A DNA stretch of 64,000 bases from Bradysia coprophila (taxonomy: Eukaryota; Arthropoda; Insecta; Diptera; Sciaridae): NCBI RefSeq assembly GCF_014529535.1, contig NW_023503372.1, forward strand, positions 686,075-750,074, written 5' to 3'. Positions 13,845-25,903 of the stretch are shown here, one piece after another. The notes below the pieces were generated by a model that was not told where the DNA came from, did no database searches, and saw only the letters and a list, made by a program, of their open reading frames with translations. A program made the position numbers and the translations under genes. Positions within the stretch are counted from its first letter, which is position 1. Every line of letters starts with the position of its first letter.

Positions 13845-14088
13845 GGATGGGTCGATTTTACCAACTTTAAAATCCACATGACTTATGTAGCTGGAAGATG
13901 CTAAACTTGTGGCATCAATGCCTTGTCATTTTCGTACACTTTTGAGTATCACACGGATGACTAAAGTTCGTAGGAAAAATCGATTTTCAAATGCACTTGA
14001 AAAAGTAATGATGCCACAAGTTTAGTTTCTTCCAGCTACACAAGCCACTGGATGCGGATTTTAAAGTTGGTATAATCGACCCATCCTA
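13845..14088. mobile_element. ~244-bp TIR element with perfect 10-bp target duplication
   Basis: The ends GGATGGGTCGATTTTACC and AATCGACCCATCC pair, and the arms extend about 70 bp through AACTTTAAAATCC and AGCTGGAAG. CTCGATTATA occurs immediately on both sides (13835-13844 and 14089-14098). A 9-11 bp duplication points to the Mutator-like superfamily; a TA duplication nested in the same bases is the alternative. Confidence 0.78.
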
Positions 14089-14098
14089 CTCGATTATA

Positions 14099-15301
14099 CC
14101 AAAACAATTAAAAATAATACGAAAAAGAAAAACATCGAAATCGAGTATCATATCCATTGAAAACCACTTTACCTTTACCCTACATAAAATATAGTTGTTC
14201 ACCCCTCCATTTCATGAACGTTATAAAACTTTAATAATCAAAAATATAATCCTGCTCCACTTCGCACGCATATTAATTTTACATAATTTTAACTTTTCCA
14301 TGATATTCAATCATATCATACGTCTATTTAACCACCACCACCACCACCTCCCTTCCCTCCAGTCATACATGTTTATAAATTCTAATATAATTTTATGTTA
14401 TAACTAATATACACGCCGAGCCAGCTCTATTCCATCACAAAATCCCATAGCATAATTTTGTTTAAGTTAAACAGAAAGCTTTGGGAAAAGAAGAAGAAGA
14501 AGACGACGACGACGACGAAGGAATAAAAAAATAAAATAAATGCTGGAAATCGTTGCGTGCGTAATGTAAACTATTTTAAGTTTCCCTCTCATTTACTACC
14601 ATCATGTATACAATGGTTGTATATATACCATGGATACAAAGCTGGTGTTTTATGTGTGCACAAAACGACATCGTGAGTAAATTGTATACACCATTCACTA
14701 CATATAGCCCCCATACACAATTCATACGACGACGCCGGGTACACCAGGATATATATTTTATATTATATGTTTTAGAGCTTCAAGGCAAAAAGGAACTAAA
14801 CATCATTTTCGTAAATATCTAGAGATATACATTTGTACGTACAGCACAACATACATATATATTGTATTGTGTCATCACTAACCAAACTTCCATCAATATT
14901 TTAGAGTTTTGTGTCAAGAACTTTGTTTTCCATTCTTCCATGTCACATACAATTTTCTTCCTCTGTTTGAAAATCCTGTTTGGTGTATAATACGCTTCAC
15001 TTTCATGTAGAGAAAGTTGAAAACCGAAAACTATCTCTTAAACATTATTAATGTCAGAAAATTGATATTTTTGTTTGGTGGTACCTTTACATTATAATGG
15101 TATGGTGGGTTGCTTTCATCAAAAAGTTTGATGGGATTCCTATGTGTTAGGTGAAGTATACTTGTTTGCTTGTTATTTACTTTTCATATTTTTCTTTTAA
15201 ATTTAATTAGAAAATTATAATTCAATTTTGATGGATTTTGTACGATTAAAGCATTGACTCATCTATCACTACGGTTAATATGATGTGATGTACTGACTAT
15301 G
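14099..15301. other. No gene seen; microsatellites
   Basis: Trinucleotide runs only. The frame at 14604-14822 has no domain. Confidence 0.5.
14491..14520 (+). repeat. Microsatellite (GAA)n(GAC)n
   Basis: AGAAGAAGAAGAAG runs into ACGACGACGACGACG. A (CCA)n run also lies at about 14332-14349. Confidence 0.9.
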
Positions 15302-15473
15302 CAAGGACTATTTTTGACAAAAATTCTTCCATTCTTTCTTAAATTTTCTCACATTTTCCTTAATTTAAAAAAAAAATGTTTTTGGAAAAGTTTGGAAAAA
15401 TGTAAGAAAATTCGGGAAAATGTAGGACAATATGGAAAAATGTTTGAAAATGTTTTCCCAAACGTAGTCCCTG
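15302..15473. mobile_element. Short TIR element built of TTTTCC / GGAAAA words, copy 1
   Basis: Ends are CAAGGACTATTTTTG and, reversed, CAGGGACTACGTTTG. The left half is degenerate ATTTTCCTTA words and the right half degenerate TGGAAAAATGT words, so the whole can fold into an imperfect hairpin. The same architecture occurs at 38722-38866 and 62488-62767. Confidence 0.6.
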
Positions 15474-15720
15474 TAGGAAAATCTAGTATATTTGTGTATA
15501 ATACTATTACATTTTCATACGCAGGCGAGAAAATAGTCATTTTCGTCCTTCCGCTGAAACTTCTAAATTTGTTCTGAAAAATGTTTGGTTTGCCTCGAAA
15601 AAAAAATGAAATTGCATTTCCTGAGAGTTCTCGGGTAACAACACCCCTGAAAACCAATTTTTCACCTTTCTACTATCGTCAAACAAAGAACCATTCTAAT
15701 TCGTCATAAAGGTGTATTAA

Positions 15721-15983
15721 CACAGTTGGTGAAAAATGCATGAAAAATGATGTTCGTACCACAAGTTGAAAAATGCGTGAAAAATGTGTTTAATCACAGT
15801 CCAAAGTTACCAATTTACATTTTATTAGGATCCAAACTCAGCGTTATTGGTAATTATTTTTGCCAAAGGAACCAATAGCGCATAGTTTGTAGACTGTGAT
15901 TAAACACGTTTTGCACGCATTTTGCAACTTGTGGTACAAACATCATTTTTCATGCATTTTGCATGGATTTTTCACGAACTGTG
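15721..15983. mobile_element. 263-bp TIR element with TATTAA target duplication
   Basis: Arms of about 80-90 bp pair: left GTGAAAAATGCATGAAAAAT and ACCACAAGTTG, then GTGTTTAATCACAGTC, with their reverse complements on the right. The termini CACAGTT and AACTGTG are flanked by TATTAA on both sides (15715-15720 and 15984-15989). The TTAA inside the flank suggests a piggyBac-like origin, though the typical CCY terminus is missing. Confidence 0.75.
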
Positions 15984-15989
15984 TATTAA

Positions 15990-18589
15990 CCATATTAATC
16001 ATACTAATGTCGGAGCTCTATTTCTTTTGTGTACTGAAATGAAGTTGGTTCTGCTACGACACATCATGGATATTTACGAGATTGAAGTTATTCCATCAGA
16101 AAATTGAGCACAAAGAATGAAGTAGAAGTACTGACAAACTGGTAAATTTTGCGAAATTTTATGTTTGTGGTTTGGGCTTATTATGTTCGCTATTTTTCAC
16201 AATTTGTATCAAAAGTCAGGAACTACAATAAAGGCATTCGTTGAGACATTGCTTTAATAACTCACTAATTGTTTTAGAAATCGCTCCTGAAACAGCAAAA
16301 ATAAGTGACCTTACTAGTGTTCTCTTATATAGCAAGGATGGAAACTTTTGAAGTAAAAGATTTTGCATCAAACACTAAAGCTATAGTTCAAACAAAATAA
16401 ATACCCGATTCGATGTAATGAAAATATACTTGTCTGCAAAACGTTACAGGCGTAGGCTCATCGTACTCTTTTTAAAAATGTATCTAGTTAAGAGGTCTCT
16501 GCGTATTTCATGTGATAGTTATTTATGTAATTAGGAATCCAAATTTAAATGTAGAGTGTGAGTTTCGTCGACTTTTAATTTTTCCGAGTTATGTCACAAT
16601 CTTACACACAAACTACAAGCCCTCGTGTACGTACATGTCTCGTTATATACTCCATGTAACAGTAACATACTATTACATGACATGTTGATCCAAGGCGTAG
16701 CCGAGGTCAATAAACACACGAAAACGAGACTTCTTCTAGTGCTTGAAACACTAAAAGCACGGTTTTCGACGCATGTACCATGTGAAAGACTGTAGCGGTG
16801 CTTGAGATTTATGTGATTTCCATAGTTATGCTAACCGTCACAAAAAGACTTTTTCCAAATCAAAATTTTTCGGTTCATGCATATCTCTCCTCATTCCTTT
16901 ATAATAGGAAAGAAATTACAATTTCCAAAAAAAATTCAAGTTGCAATGATTTCGAAATTTGTGTGCATCTTCCAAGGTAGAATGATTTCCGGGTTACAAG
17001 TAATGATGCCTTCAGGCCTGTTCTTCTACTTTTTTTGGCGAAAATTTCTTATTGAACATTCAGTTTGGTTTTTTTGTTCATTGTTCTTCTTATCCACATA
17101 ACAAATTTAACGCAAATTCATTCTTCGTTTGAATTTGACTTGTATTATCAACGACAATTTATTTGCACATTTGATTAAATATTGCAAGTAAAAGTTTGCG
17201 TCTGTCTAAATTTTATTGTAACAGCAGTATTGTACCCATCTAACAGTTTTAAAGAGAATCACTCGACTCTGGTAATAATTTTTCGATAAAATCCCGACGA
17301 TTGAATTAACTTAAAATTTAAATGAACATTTCGCTAATTGAATTGAATCGGATTGCGATTTTATGATTTTCGACTTTAAGCCATGCCAAGCATAAAGTGA
17401 AAACCATAAAAAAAAATTAAAAATAAAAGCAACATCCCGAATCGAAGAAAAATTGGATGGGATGCGCGAAAAGATTCTATTTTTTTTTTCTTTCGCTTTA
17501 AATTCTAAAAATATCGCATGTGTAATAATACGTTAACATTTTTTATATATTTCTGGGCTGTTATGTAAGTTATCTATCATGAGCATAGAGTTCACTGTCT
17601 TTTGCAGAGTTTGGTTATTATCGGCATGCACACAACAGAAACGAAGGAAAAAAACCTGAAACAATATTTGCAAAAATAAATTAACAAAACGTTTCGGTTG
17701 CGCAATATAAACTCGCAATTTTTTTCTTCTTTCGTTTTTAATAACCGAATCTGCGGTCATTCCTCTGCAGTTTTATGGTTCATACCATCATGGATATTAC
17801 CAGTATAACAAATCAATGCAGAAAAAAAATGGCAATAAAAAAAATCTAATTCTTTGATGAAAAATGACGTTCCATTGAAGAAAAAAAAAATCACAAAATC
17901 TAACAATGATCTCTGCGGTTGGTGGTGATAGTTTTTTTTTTTTTAGAAAAATCTCTATATTTCGCATAGTTGGTCTTAATTCAAAGTGTTGCGCGTGTGT
18001 ATTAAAAAAAATTTTGATAGAGAAACTTCGGTCGGGTTTTTTTTTCTCGCGTTATTTATTCTTGCATACACATAATACACATCGTTAGATGAATATGTGT
18101 TTTGCAAAAATGGCATTGACCGCAGTCAAGATTTTTCTATTAAATAGCTTGTGTACGGATTTCGTGCAAGAGGAATGGTCTGTCGTTGCCTTGAACATTT
18201 TATATAACCATTAGCATAGGTAACTGATATTTTTATAACAAAAATTATTTAAATATTTCGATTGTTGTTAAGGAGTTGGCTCTTTTTTTTTACTTGCTTC
18301 GTATTTGATATTAGATGGGTTTATAGAATGGCATCCGTAAAAAATATTCGACAATCTTTTATTGATCTCGTTACAATCGTTACGAGTGATTAATTATTGT
18401 GAACGAAAAAGTTGGTCGACGAAAAGATCATGGAAACATGTAAGATGGAATAGTTCTTGATTTTTAATACGTTTTGTTCTAGTACGGGCTGTCAGGACAA
18501 AATTTAAAATTTCTATCTCTTCTGTGCTTAGTCATTTACTCAACTTCACTTCCTGGTATACTGGACGCCATTGACAGCACCCTCACATT
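15990..18589. other. No gene seen; repeat fragments
   Basis: Holds an inverted fragment of the piggyBac-like family at about 16350-16420 (GAAGTAAAAGATTTTGC), the dispersed repeat 16680-16795, and otherwise AT-rich sequence with long T-runs (17900-18060). Confidence 0.5.
16680..16795 (+). repeat. Dispersed repeat, GTTGATCCAAGGCGTAGCCG type, copy 1
   Basis: It begins GTTGATCCAAGGCGTAGCCG and ends ACGGTTTTCGACGCATGTAC plus CATGTGAAA. The same two ends occur at 45472-45672 with a longer middle. Confidence 0.55.
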
Positions 18590-18842
18590 GCTTGTTTAGA
18601 GACCTCACTCACGGCCAATAACAAGTACCACCGGCTTAACGTGACTTCTGAACCACGCCTCGGAATATGCAATTAAGGTTAGGAGGAAAGTTGTGTGCCT
18701 AATTGATATGTCGCCTTAATGTAGGCTAGACATATAATCGCTCGAAAAATTCCATGTGGAATTGTGTGACACGGGAGTCGAACCCGATCATTTTGGTGGA
18801 AGGCTACTCGTAAGGTTTTTACCAGAGAAATAATACCGGCAC
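18590..18842 (-). mobile_element. tRNA-derived SINE, copy A (inverted)
   Basis: Reading on the - strand, an eroded box A region (TCTCTGGTAAAAACC) and TAGCCTTCC lead to box B GGGTTCGACTCCC. The body is TTAAGGCGACATATCAATTA, then GAGGCGTGGTTCAGAAG, ending ACTTGTTATTGGCC. It shares the body with copies at 18949-19250 and 28200-28320. Confidence 0.7.
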
Positions 18843-18948
18843 TCACGTGCCGACGCTGTGACAATCCATCGCGTCAGCTGCCGCTATCATTTCTCCGACG
18901 TTATACACATTGAACTTGAAAAATATTTTATTGCTACTGATTGAAATC

Positions 18949-19250
18949 GAGGACGGGATGGCTCAGTGGTTAACGTATTAGCCTTCCATCAAATTGGGTT
19001 CAAGGAACCGGGTTCGATTCCCGTGCCAGACCATTTGACATGGAATTCTTCCAGCGATAATGTAGCATTTGTAACGTCGCAAAGTTCACTCATGTTTCAT
19101 AATTTTGTGTAGTTGCAGTGGTTGTGGTGGCGTTAAACTTTGTAGTTCACACTGAATGACTCGTATGACTATACCTTAAGGCGAAATATCAAGGAAGCAT
19201 CCGAATTTTCTCCGTGATTTGCATACTTCGAGGCGTTGTTAAGGGAGATC
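18949..19250 (+). mobile_element. tRNA-derived SINE, copy B
   Basis: The head has a good RNA polymerase III promoter: box A TGGCTCAGTGGTTAACG and box B GGTTCGATTCC about 50 bp downstream, with tRNA-like flanks GACGGGA and TCCCGTGCC. The unrelated body ends with CTTAAGGCGAAATATCAA and TTTGCATACTTCGAGGCG. It faces copy A head to head, with about 100 bp between. Confidence 0.75.
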
Positions 19251-22200
19251 TAAGTGAGGTATAAAACTTCAGTTCCATATGCGAAGCATCGTTGTATTCA
19301 GAAGGAAAAAAACGCAACTCGTTCAATGTAAAAGCTCAATATTTTCGGAATATTTTTCTAAATCTAAATTTATTTTCCACAACCGACCGCACACTGTAAA
19401 CCCATATGTTTATGCATTAGAAATGAAATTTTATATGCGCAGCATTTTTTCGATGGCGTTGTTTTTAATTTGCAAAGCTGCTCTTTTACGAGTGTAGCGA
19501 ATGTAGAAGAAAAAAAATCATTATTTAGTCATGGAACACCGAAACGTCTATATAGGAAATATTTCGTGGAGCAACAGAGAAATAAAATTGCGTTTGACTG
19601 TAAAATACGATTGCACATTAGAATGTTGTTAGAAGATTTGTATATTTTGTGTGATATTTTCGCGAATCTTATTTTTTTAGTGGGTTAAATGTGTAGTTGT
19701 ATGCCATTTTTATTTGGTATTTGCAGGCTCTTGTTTATATGTTGGCGGAAATGCTTGATGGTTCGGTTTGTATAAACTACAGGTAGTTTTTTCTCTATCT
19801 AACTATTATATATGCTTAGATTGAAGTTGAATTTTTGGCATTTTTTTTTCTCCTATCATCTATTGGTTAGAATTATTATGCTATTATGGGTATATGAGAG
19901 ATTTTTTTTACGATGTTTTTGTTGTGCAAAGTGCATTAAACTTTGAAGCAAGGTTAAGGAATATGTTCGTAGATTTTAAAAGCATTCATTGTTTCAGGGT
20001 CATTTAGAAGATAACTTTTTTTTCTGCTGTTTATAGATTTTCGGTGTGGAAACAACAAACAAAAAAGATCACGTAATCTTTTATAATTTTAAAGTTAGAA
20101 GAAATTTTAACGAAATGTTCTATGATCACTAGTCGTGTAAAATGATCTATGCGAAATTTGTTGCACAAAACCAAATATTTTTGAAAAAGATGTTTAGTTC
20201 GAATACAAGACTATTTTCCTCGTAAAAAATGTTACAAAATTTTGTGAATTGCAGACACTCATTTTAGAAAAAATGTTTTCCCCCACATGTGTGGGCCACA
20301 CTCAATTAGGAAAATTGGTTACCGTCACTAATTTTCAGGCATAAGACCCTTGACCTGGGAATTATACCATGTTGACTGCTGAATTGAACTCGAATTTAAC
20401 CAATGACAAGTTGTTTTAACGAAAATTTAGATAAATTGCCTGTAATTTGCAAGTGCATTGTGCTATAATTGTTGAATCTGGTACTTCATTCGTTGAAAAC
20501 ACTTAATAGCGTTTTATACAAAATCTTTTACTTCGAAAGTTTTAACATGCAGTTTACTATGTATGCAACAATAGCATCAGTTTATCGTTCATTTCTGTCG
20601 TCGCTGTCTATAGCAGATGACCGACACTCTCAAAGACTTTGACTAGGCGTTGTTGGACCTAGAAAAATCCATTGATATGAGGCGGTAGGTATCGTTCATA
20701 AAAGGCGTCCGACTGGTGACCGGGGAGAGACTCCATATTTTAAGTTTCTCACGTCACATTTCAACATTGATTTTGTTCCAAGAAAGATAAGAAAATTTCA
20801 TTGATTGATGGCACCAGTCTCCGGACATGACCAGTAAAAACAAGTTTGGCAAAGTGTATCAAGTTTGTCGATGTCCGAGGATGGATGGCAAAAAATAAAA
20901 TGTGGCACAGAGAGGGACTCATTCTCAAAAATTACAAAAAAAACCGGACGTCTTCAAGCTATCAAATATTTCTATTGGTATTGTTCGTTACAACATTAAA
21001 ATAATAAATTCGAACTTTCATTACAAAAACAAATCCATTCTAAATCATCAGTCAGTCACCTAAAAGAACAAAATCTACAAGCCCCATTACAACAACAAAA
21101 AAATCAAATGAAACATCGAAGCCCATCTCAAACACTGTGTGTATGTCTTCACTGCTAACCCTTTTTCAATTAAAATTGATTCGCATAATCTTCCTGGTCG
21201 AGATTATACAAACAGAGAACAGAGAACTCTTTAAATAATTATAAATGTGAAAGTATGTTCCAATATGATAAATGGTACAAATGGTAGACATTATTACATA
21301 CATACATAATGCGAATGCATTTGCCAGCTGAACCGCATGACCCGCCCCCCGATCTTGTGTGCGTCGTACATTTATACTAAATCAATGGCACTACAAAGGA
21401 ATTTAATCCTTCATTAAAATTTCAAATCCTTAACAATTCCCACAACGGAGTTTTGTACATAATTTTTGTGTGTGTGTCGCATGTATATATGGCACAATGT
21501 ATGCTAGTACGACACAAAACACTTTCTCCTTTCTGTCGGCGTTTATTTTTTTTTCGTCTTCTATCGTTTGTTGAACAAAATTGCGTGCAATATCACCAAC
21601 ATCCCATCTATTATATAATTTCCTGTCAAACAGAATTTCACGAAAAACTTACTGAAACAGAAAAGCTTTTTATATAATCATTATCATTATAAATACATTG
21701 TACACGTTACATTATTTGGTATATATACGTATGGAAAAGACAAACTTTACATTATGTATAAAACTTAAACACACCACACAGCAGCGGCCCCATTCTCTAA
21801 AATTAAATTATTGATTTTCAATCCATAATGTTTTACAGTGCATCTCCCATATATATACAACATATAGAAATACCCCTCGATGGCTATATACAGAAGTACA
21901 TGTACGCATATAATGTCGCACGTTGCTCTTGGTTTTGTTGAAATTGTTCTCTTGATTTCCTTTCATTTTCCATATTTTCCGTGCGCTTTTTTCCATTTCT
22001 AATACACGGCCTATACATATACGTACACTGTATAAGTGTACATGATGCCTGTACATTCTGTGCAGGACGAAAATATGCTCCATATACATACATATTGTAT
22101 GCGTGTGCAATATGCGCAGGCAATCAATATGTAGTGTATTCGCTATAGCCATAGATAGAGCTTCGATAGCATACATTTTATGTAATAGAAATGTGTATAC

Positions 22201-24126
22201 ATCGTTATGGGTTCTATAATGGCTTTATGAGTACATCCTCATCGTTCCTACGTTGTATATACAAATATACACACAAAATATGAGCTATTGTACGTGCACG
22301 TATTTTATGGTTTGTTTAGGTATTTTCCATATTTTTCCATTTTGCCTAGCATACTTTCCAAGAAAAATTTGGAATCGAAGGGGATGGGAAAAATGCAAAA
22401 AGGAAAATTCAAATTTTGATTCCAGTTAATTTGGGAAAAATCCATTTTCCGACTAAGTTTGTTCGATGGAAAAAATTTTCCTCATCCTAAGACATAAATT
22501 TACTGAACTTCTGACATTTACTGCGCCCCAATCAAATTGATTGATTTGTTTGATTGCAACGTTTCCGTTTAGTCAGAGCGTTCCGATTCCAAAGTCCAAC
22601 CAAAAATTTAGTTCTCAGAGCTCTACCAGAAAAAAAAGCTTTCCCCGGATAGCATCAAAAAGTGCAGTAAATTCAACCCTCGCAGCTAACAAAAAAAAGC
22701 AATAAAACATTGTCGCAGAACCTCCATAAAATAAATGGAAAGTCATGAAGTTTTGGTCGCCAATACCACTGTAGCCCCATACACACCGGGCATTTAATGG
22801 TAACAAAAATCAGTTCTTCTACACCTCTTCAGTGCAAAGTTTTCGTTGGAATTTTTCGCCATAAATAATTTATCGATGAAATACGAAAGAGCCGAAGAAG
22901 ACGAAAAAAATATCCTAATCGCTCATTCAAACCATCAAAGTTGGAGTAATTAATTTAATGTACATTTTGCACCATCATCATACCTTTAAGACCTATTTGT
23001 AAGGCCGTGGAAGCATCAACAAAACCAAAGAAAAAAGTATGAATTCTCTTTAGCGAAAATTATTATATTTTGCACATTCAGCCAAAGCGATCGTATACAC
23101 CAGTACCCAGTCATAAAAGAGTGACAAATCGCATCCATATATATACACACCGTGGTATAAATTGTTTGAACGTAAAAATTATATGTTCGGGGGGGTCATT
23201 TATTATATTAGAAAAGTCGTTTGAAGCCATAGAAGAGATCGTTTTGTTGCTGTTGGATGCTATAATACAATAATAGCATAGATGGTTAGAGTGCAATAGA
23301 ATTTGATATGTTGATGACCCAGTTCAAGGATATTTTGTGCGATGTGAGTCTTTTATATTTTGTTTGTGCTTAGTTTTGCTTTGGGTTGAGTGTGGTTTTT
23401 TTTTGTTGGGTATATGGTAATGCCTCTCTGCATATATGACGATGGAGAAAAAACAATTTTTTTTACGTGTTGTTGGGTGCGTTGTATTCTATTCCGTACT
23501 TGTTTCTTATATACACTATTTTTAATGAACATGCGAATGTATTTCGAGAGATTACGTAATCCGTATGTTGAATGAACTTTTATATTTTTCTATAAATTTA
23601 CTTGTCACATCCGCAATGGCCAAACGCATCTATTGATGTTGTTTCTTGATTATGTATTTCGAGAATGATGTCCAAAAAAAACAAATATTTTTAATTTGTT
23701 GCGATGCTGAACTCCGTAAATTGATACGGGGCCTGACGAATAGGTTGTTGTTTTGGTTGCACGATATAATGCTTTTGATGTTAAATTAATATCAAGTGAA
23801 AATGGATGTAACTCGATTCGACATCGTCAAGTGAACGTTGTTACAATTCAAAGGGCGATATTATAATTCGAAAATGAAAAATAGAATGAATGTCAACATG
23901 GAACTAGTATTTGTACCGAGGGGCGGATAAACATAGAAAATCCTTATGCACTCAAACGAAAATCCTCGTTGAAAATAAAAAAAAACGTCCAAGAAAATCC
24001 TCGAAAATCAAAGATAATTGTTTAAAAAATGTGTAAAAATGCTTTGAAATTGACCAAAAAACCCTTTCACATACAAAACACTCATTTGCTGATTTTTTTT
24101 GAAAATTCTTTGATTGGTGGTGACTT
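19251..24126. other. No gene seen
   Basis: Contains one partial piggyBac-like MITE (20484-20625) and a GGAAAA-type tract (about 22320-22470). TATACATA-rich sequence lies at 21700-22300. Several frames up to 122 codons have no recognisable domain. Confidence 0.5.
20484..20625. mobile_element. piggyBac-like MITE, partial copy
   Basis: AAAATCTTTTACTTCGAAAG, CAGTTTATCGTTCATT and TGTCGTCGCTGTCTATAGCA, then GATGACCG, follow the family order. Confidence 0.5.
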
Positions 24127-24130
24127 TTAA

Positions 24131-24326
24131 CCTGTTACAGACGGCTGTCATCTGTTATTGACAACGACAGCAAGAATAAACGACAAGCTCTGACTGATGA
24201 GGTCTTATATATCAAAAATCATGTTCAAAACAAATGAAGTAAAAGATTTCTGAAATCAATCTTCGATAAAATGAAGCAATAGTTTGAATAGTAAAACTGT
24301 TAATATTCTTACCGTCTGTGACAGGT
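24131..24326. mobile_element. 196-bp piggyBac-like MITE with TTAA target duplication (best copy)
   Basis: The ends CCTGTTACAGACGG and CCGTCTGTGACAGG are flanked by TTAA at 24127-24130 and 24327-24330. The inner parts, on one strand or the other, include CATCTGTTATTGACAACGAC and ATGAAGTAAAAGATTT. These words recur in decayed copies through the first 57 kb. CC-type termini plus TTAA are characteristic of piggyBac-derived elements. Confidence 0.85.
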
Positions 24327-25079
24327 TAAGAAGCTAATGCTGGGTCTGTGTCATACCTATTGAGCTTCGAGGTTCCACTAGATTGCAATCGACCGATCAG
24401 AAGATATCTCAGGAAAACCGAAAATAGCAAAAATTTCAATGACAAAAAAATTAAAGATCACTGCGGTGCCAGTTCTTATACTATAAAGTCTCAACAAGAT
24501 CTTGTAATTTCCTCTATCAGGTGACACTCAAAAGTCATGTCAAGTCAGGCAACTTATTAATAGAAAATTTCCGAAGGCATGCTAAGAATCTTGTTTTACC
24601 TACGAATGAGAGGTCTACAGGAAAATCCGAAGGCGAAGAGGTAGATCATTTCATAAGGATTTTCATGAAAAATCTATGAAAATTTACAAAATTTTCCCTA
24701 TTGCGTTACGTAATTTATGAACGACCCCTAAGCATAAGGTAGGATCAACATTTTCCTCAAAAGAGGCGGAAATGATGTCATGAAATACCATGCTTGATTG
24801 AGAAAAAAATCTTTAACTGACCTGAACCTAACGAGATGAGAATAGTTTAGACATGTGAACAACTGAAGTTGATTCAAGTCTATAAAATTGAAATACGATT
24901 TAAATAGCACTGACAATTTTGGCAGAGGAAACAGTCAATATGTCGTTATGTTAATCTTTCCGAGTTATCTATTATGAACGTTGAAATCTTTAATTGGAGC
25001 TACTAACACCTAAACTTTCGTGATTTGCTAAAAGTTTTTTTTTACATTTTCCTAGATTTTCCCATATTTTCCTTAATTT

Positions 25080-25519
25080 AATTAATAAGAGTATTGCAGG
25101 AAACGAAAAAGCTGACCTTTTGGCTAACAAAGGGGCAGAGTCTGATTTTATTGGACCAGAGCCGATGTTCGGAATCCCAGTATCCACGAGAAAGCTATTG
25201 TGAAAGAATGGTTGATACGGGAACACAAAAAGAGATGGAGGCAATATGAAGGAGCCAGACACACAAAGATTTTCTGTAAAGGCCCGTCAACAAACTGAAC
25301 AAACATCTCTTTGATATCGGTTACGCTGATAGTCCTAGATGCCTCTGTGGACGGGGTGAAGAGACCGGACACTACGTGATAAGCGAATGTCCGAGGTATA
25401 GAGTTCTAAGGAGAAGGTTTTTAGGTAAACCGGAACTTTTTTGTCCGGACCTAGAGGTTAGTTCAATGGATTTAACCAATCTGGTTGTTTTTCTTAAGAA
25501 AACCGGCAGGTTCCCATGA
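25080..25519 (+). pseudogene. Broken ORF2 C-terminus: RNase H and CCHC-like finger
   Basis: Three frame segments must be joined to read the domain. The two shifts are both at A-rich sites. Codons between the shifts are otherwise free of stops, so the copy is fairly young. No upstream coding part exists; the 5' edge abuts a TTTTCC-type tract. Confidence 0.8.
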
Positions 25520-25721
25520 CTATTTAACACTCTCTGCTCGGTCTCTCTCTCCAATCGTCAATTGGATTCGTCTCGTTTTTCGCATCCAATTTCGTTACCT
25601 CTGGTTCCGTCTGGGGTCACAACGACATAGCTGATGATGGACTTATGTTTTTCTACTGATAAATTTGATTTCTCTTTGATTTTGTGTATAAGTTTTTCAA
25701 CTGTTGATGTATGCTTATTAG

Positions 25722-25903
25722 CACGACAGAGTAAAGTTAACCAGGCAGGAGCGCTTGTTTGACTAGGGACCTGAATAATCTAGAAGCCCTTGATATTTTG
25801 CGAATAAAATTTTTCAATTTATGTCAGTGTTCATTTGAGTTCATTTTCATCCCGTGTATTAGGTCCTTATTTGACGTTTCGAAAATGAACCGCTCCTGCC
25901 GTG
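25722..25903. mobile_element. 182-bp TIR element nested in the retrotransposon 3' UTR
   Basis: The termini CACGACAG and CTGCCGTG are inverted with one mismatch. CAGGAGCG and its complement lie just inside. TTATTAG flanks both ends (25715-25721 and 25904-25910). The duplication may be 8 bp if a C is counted. Non-coding. Confidence 0.7.

Noticed and set aside
18949..19035. A functional tRNA gene
   Set aside because: A and B boxes are present, but the acceptor arms do not close convincingly, the body continues with SINE sequence, and related copies exist in the window.
21808..22176. A 122-codon frame on -
   Set aside because: Composition reflects TATACATA-type simple sequence; His/Tyr/Met-rich with no domain.
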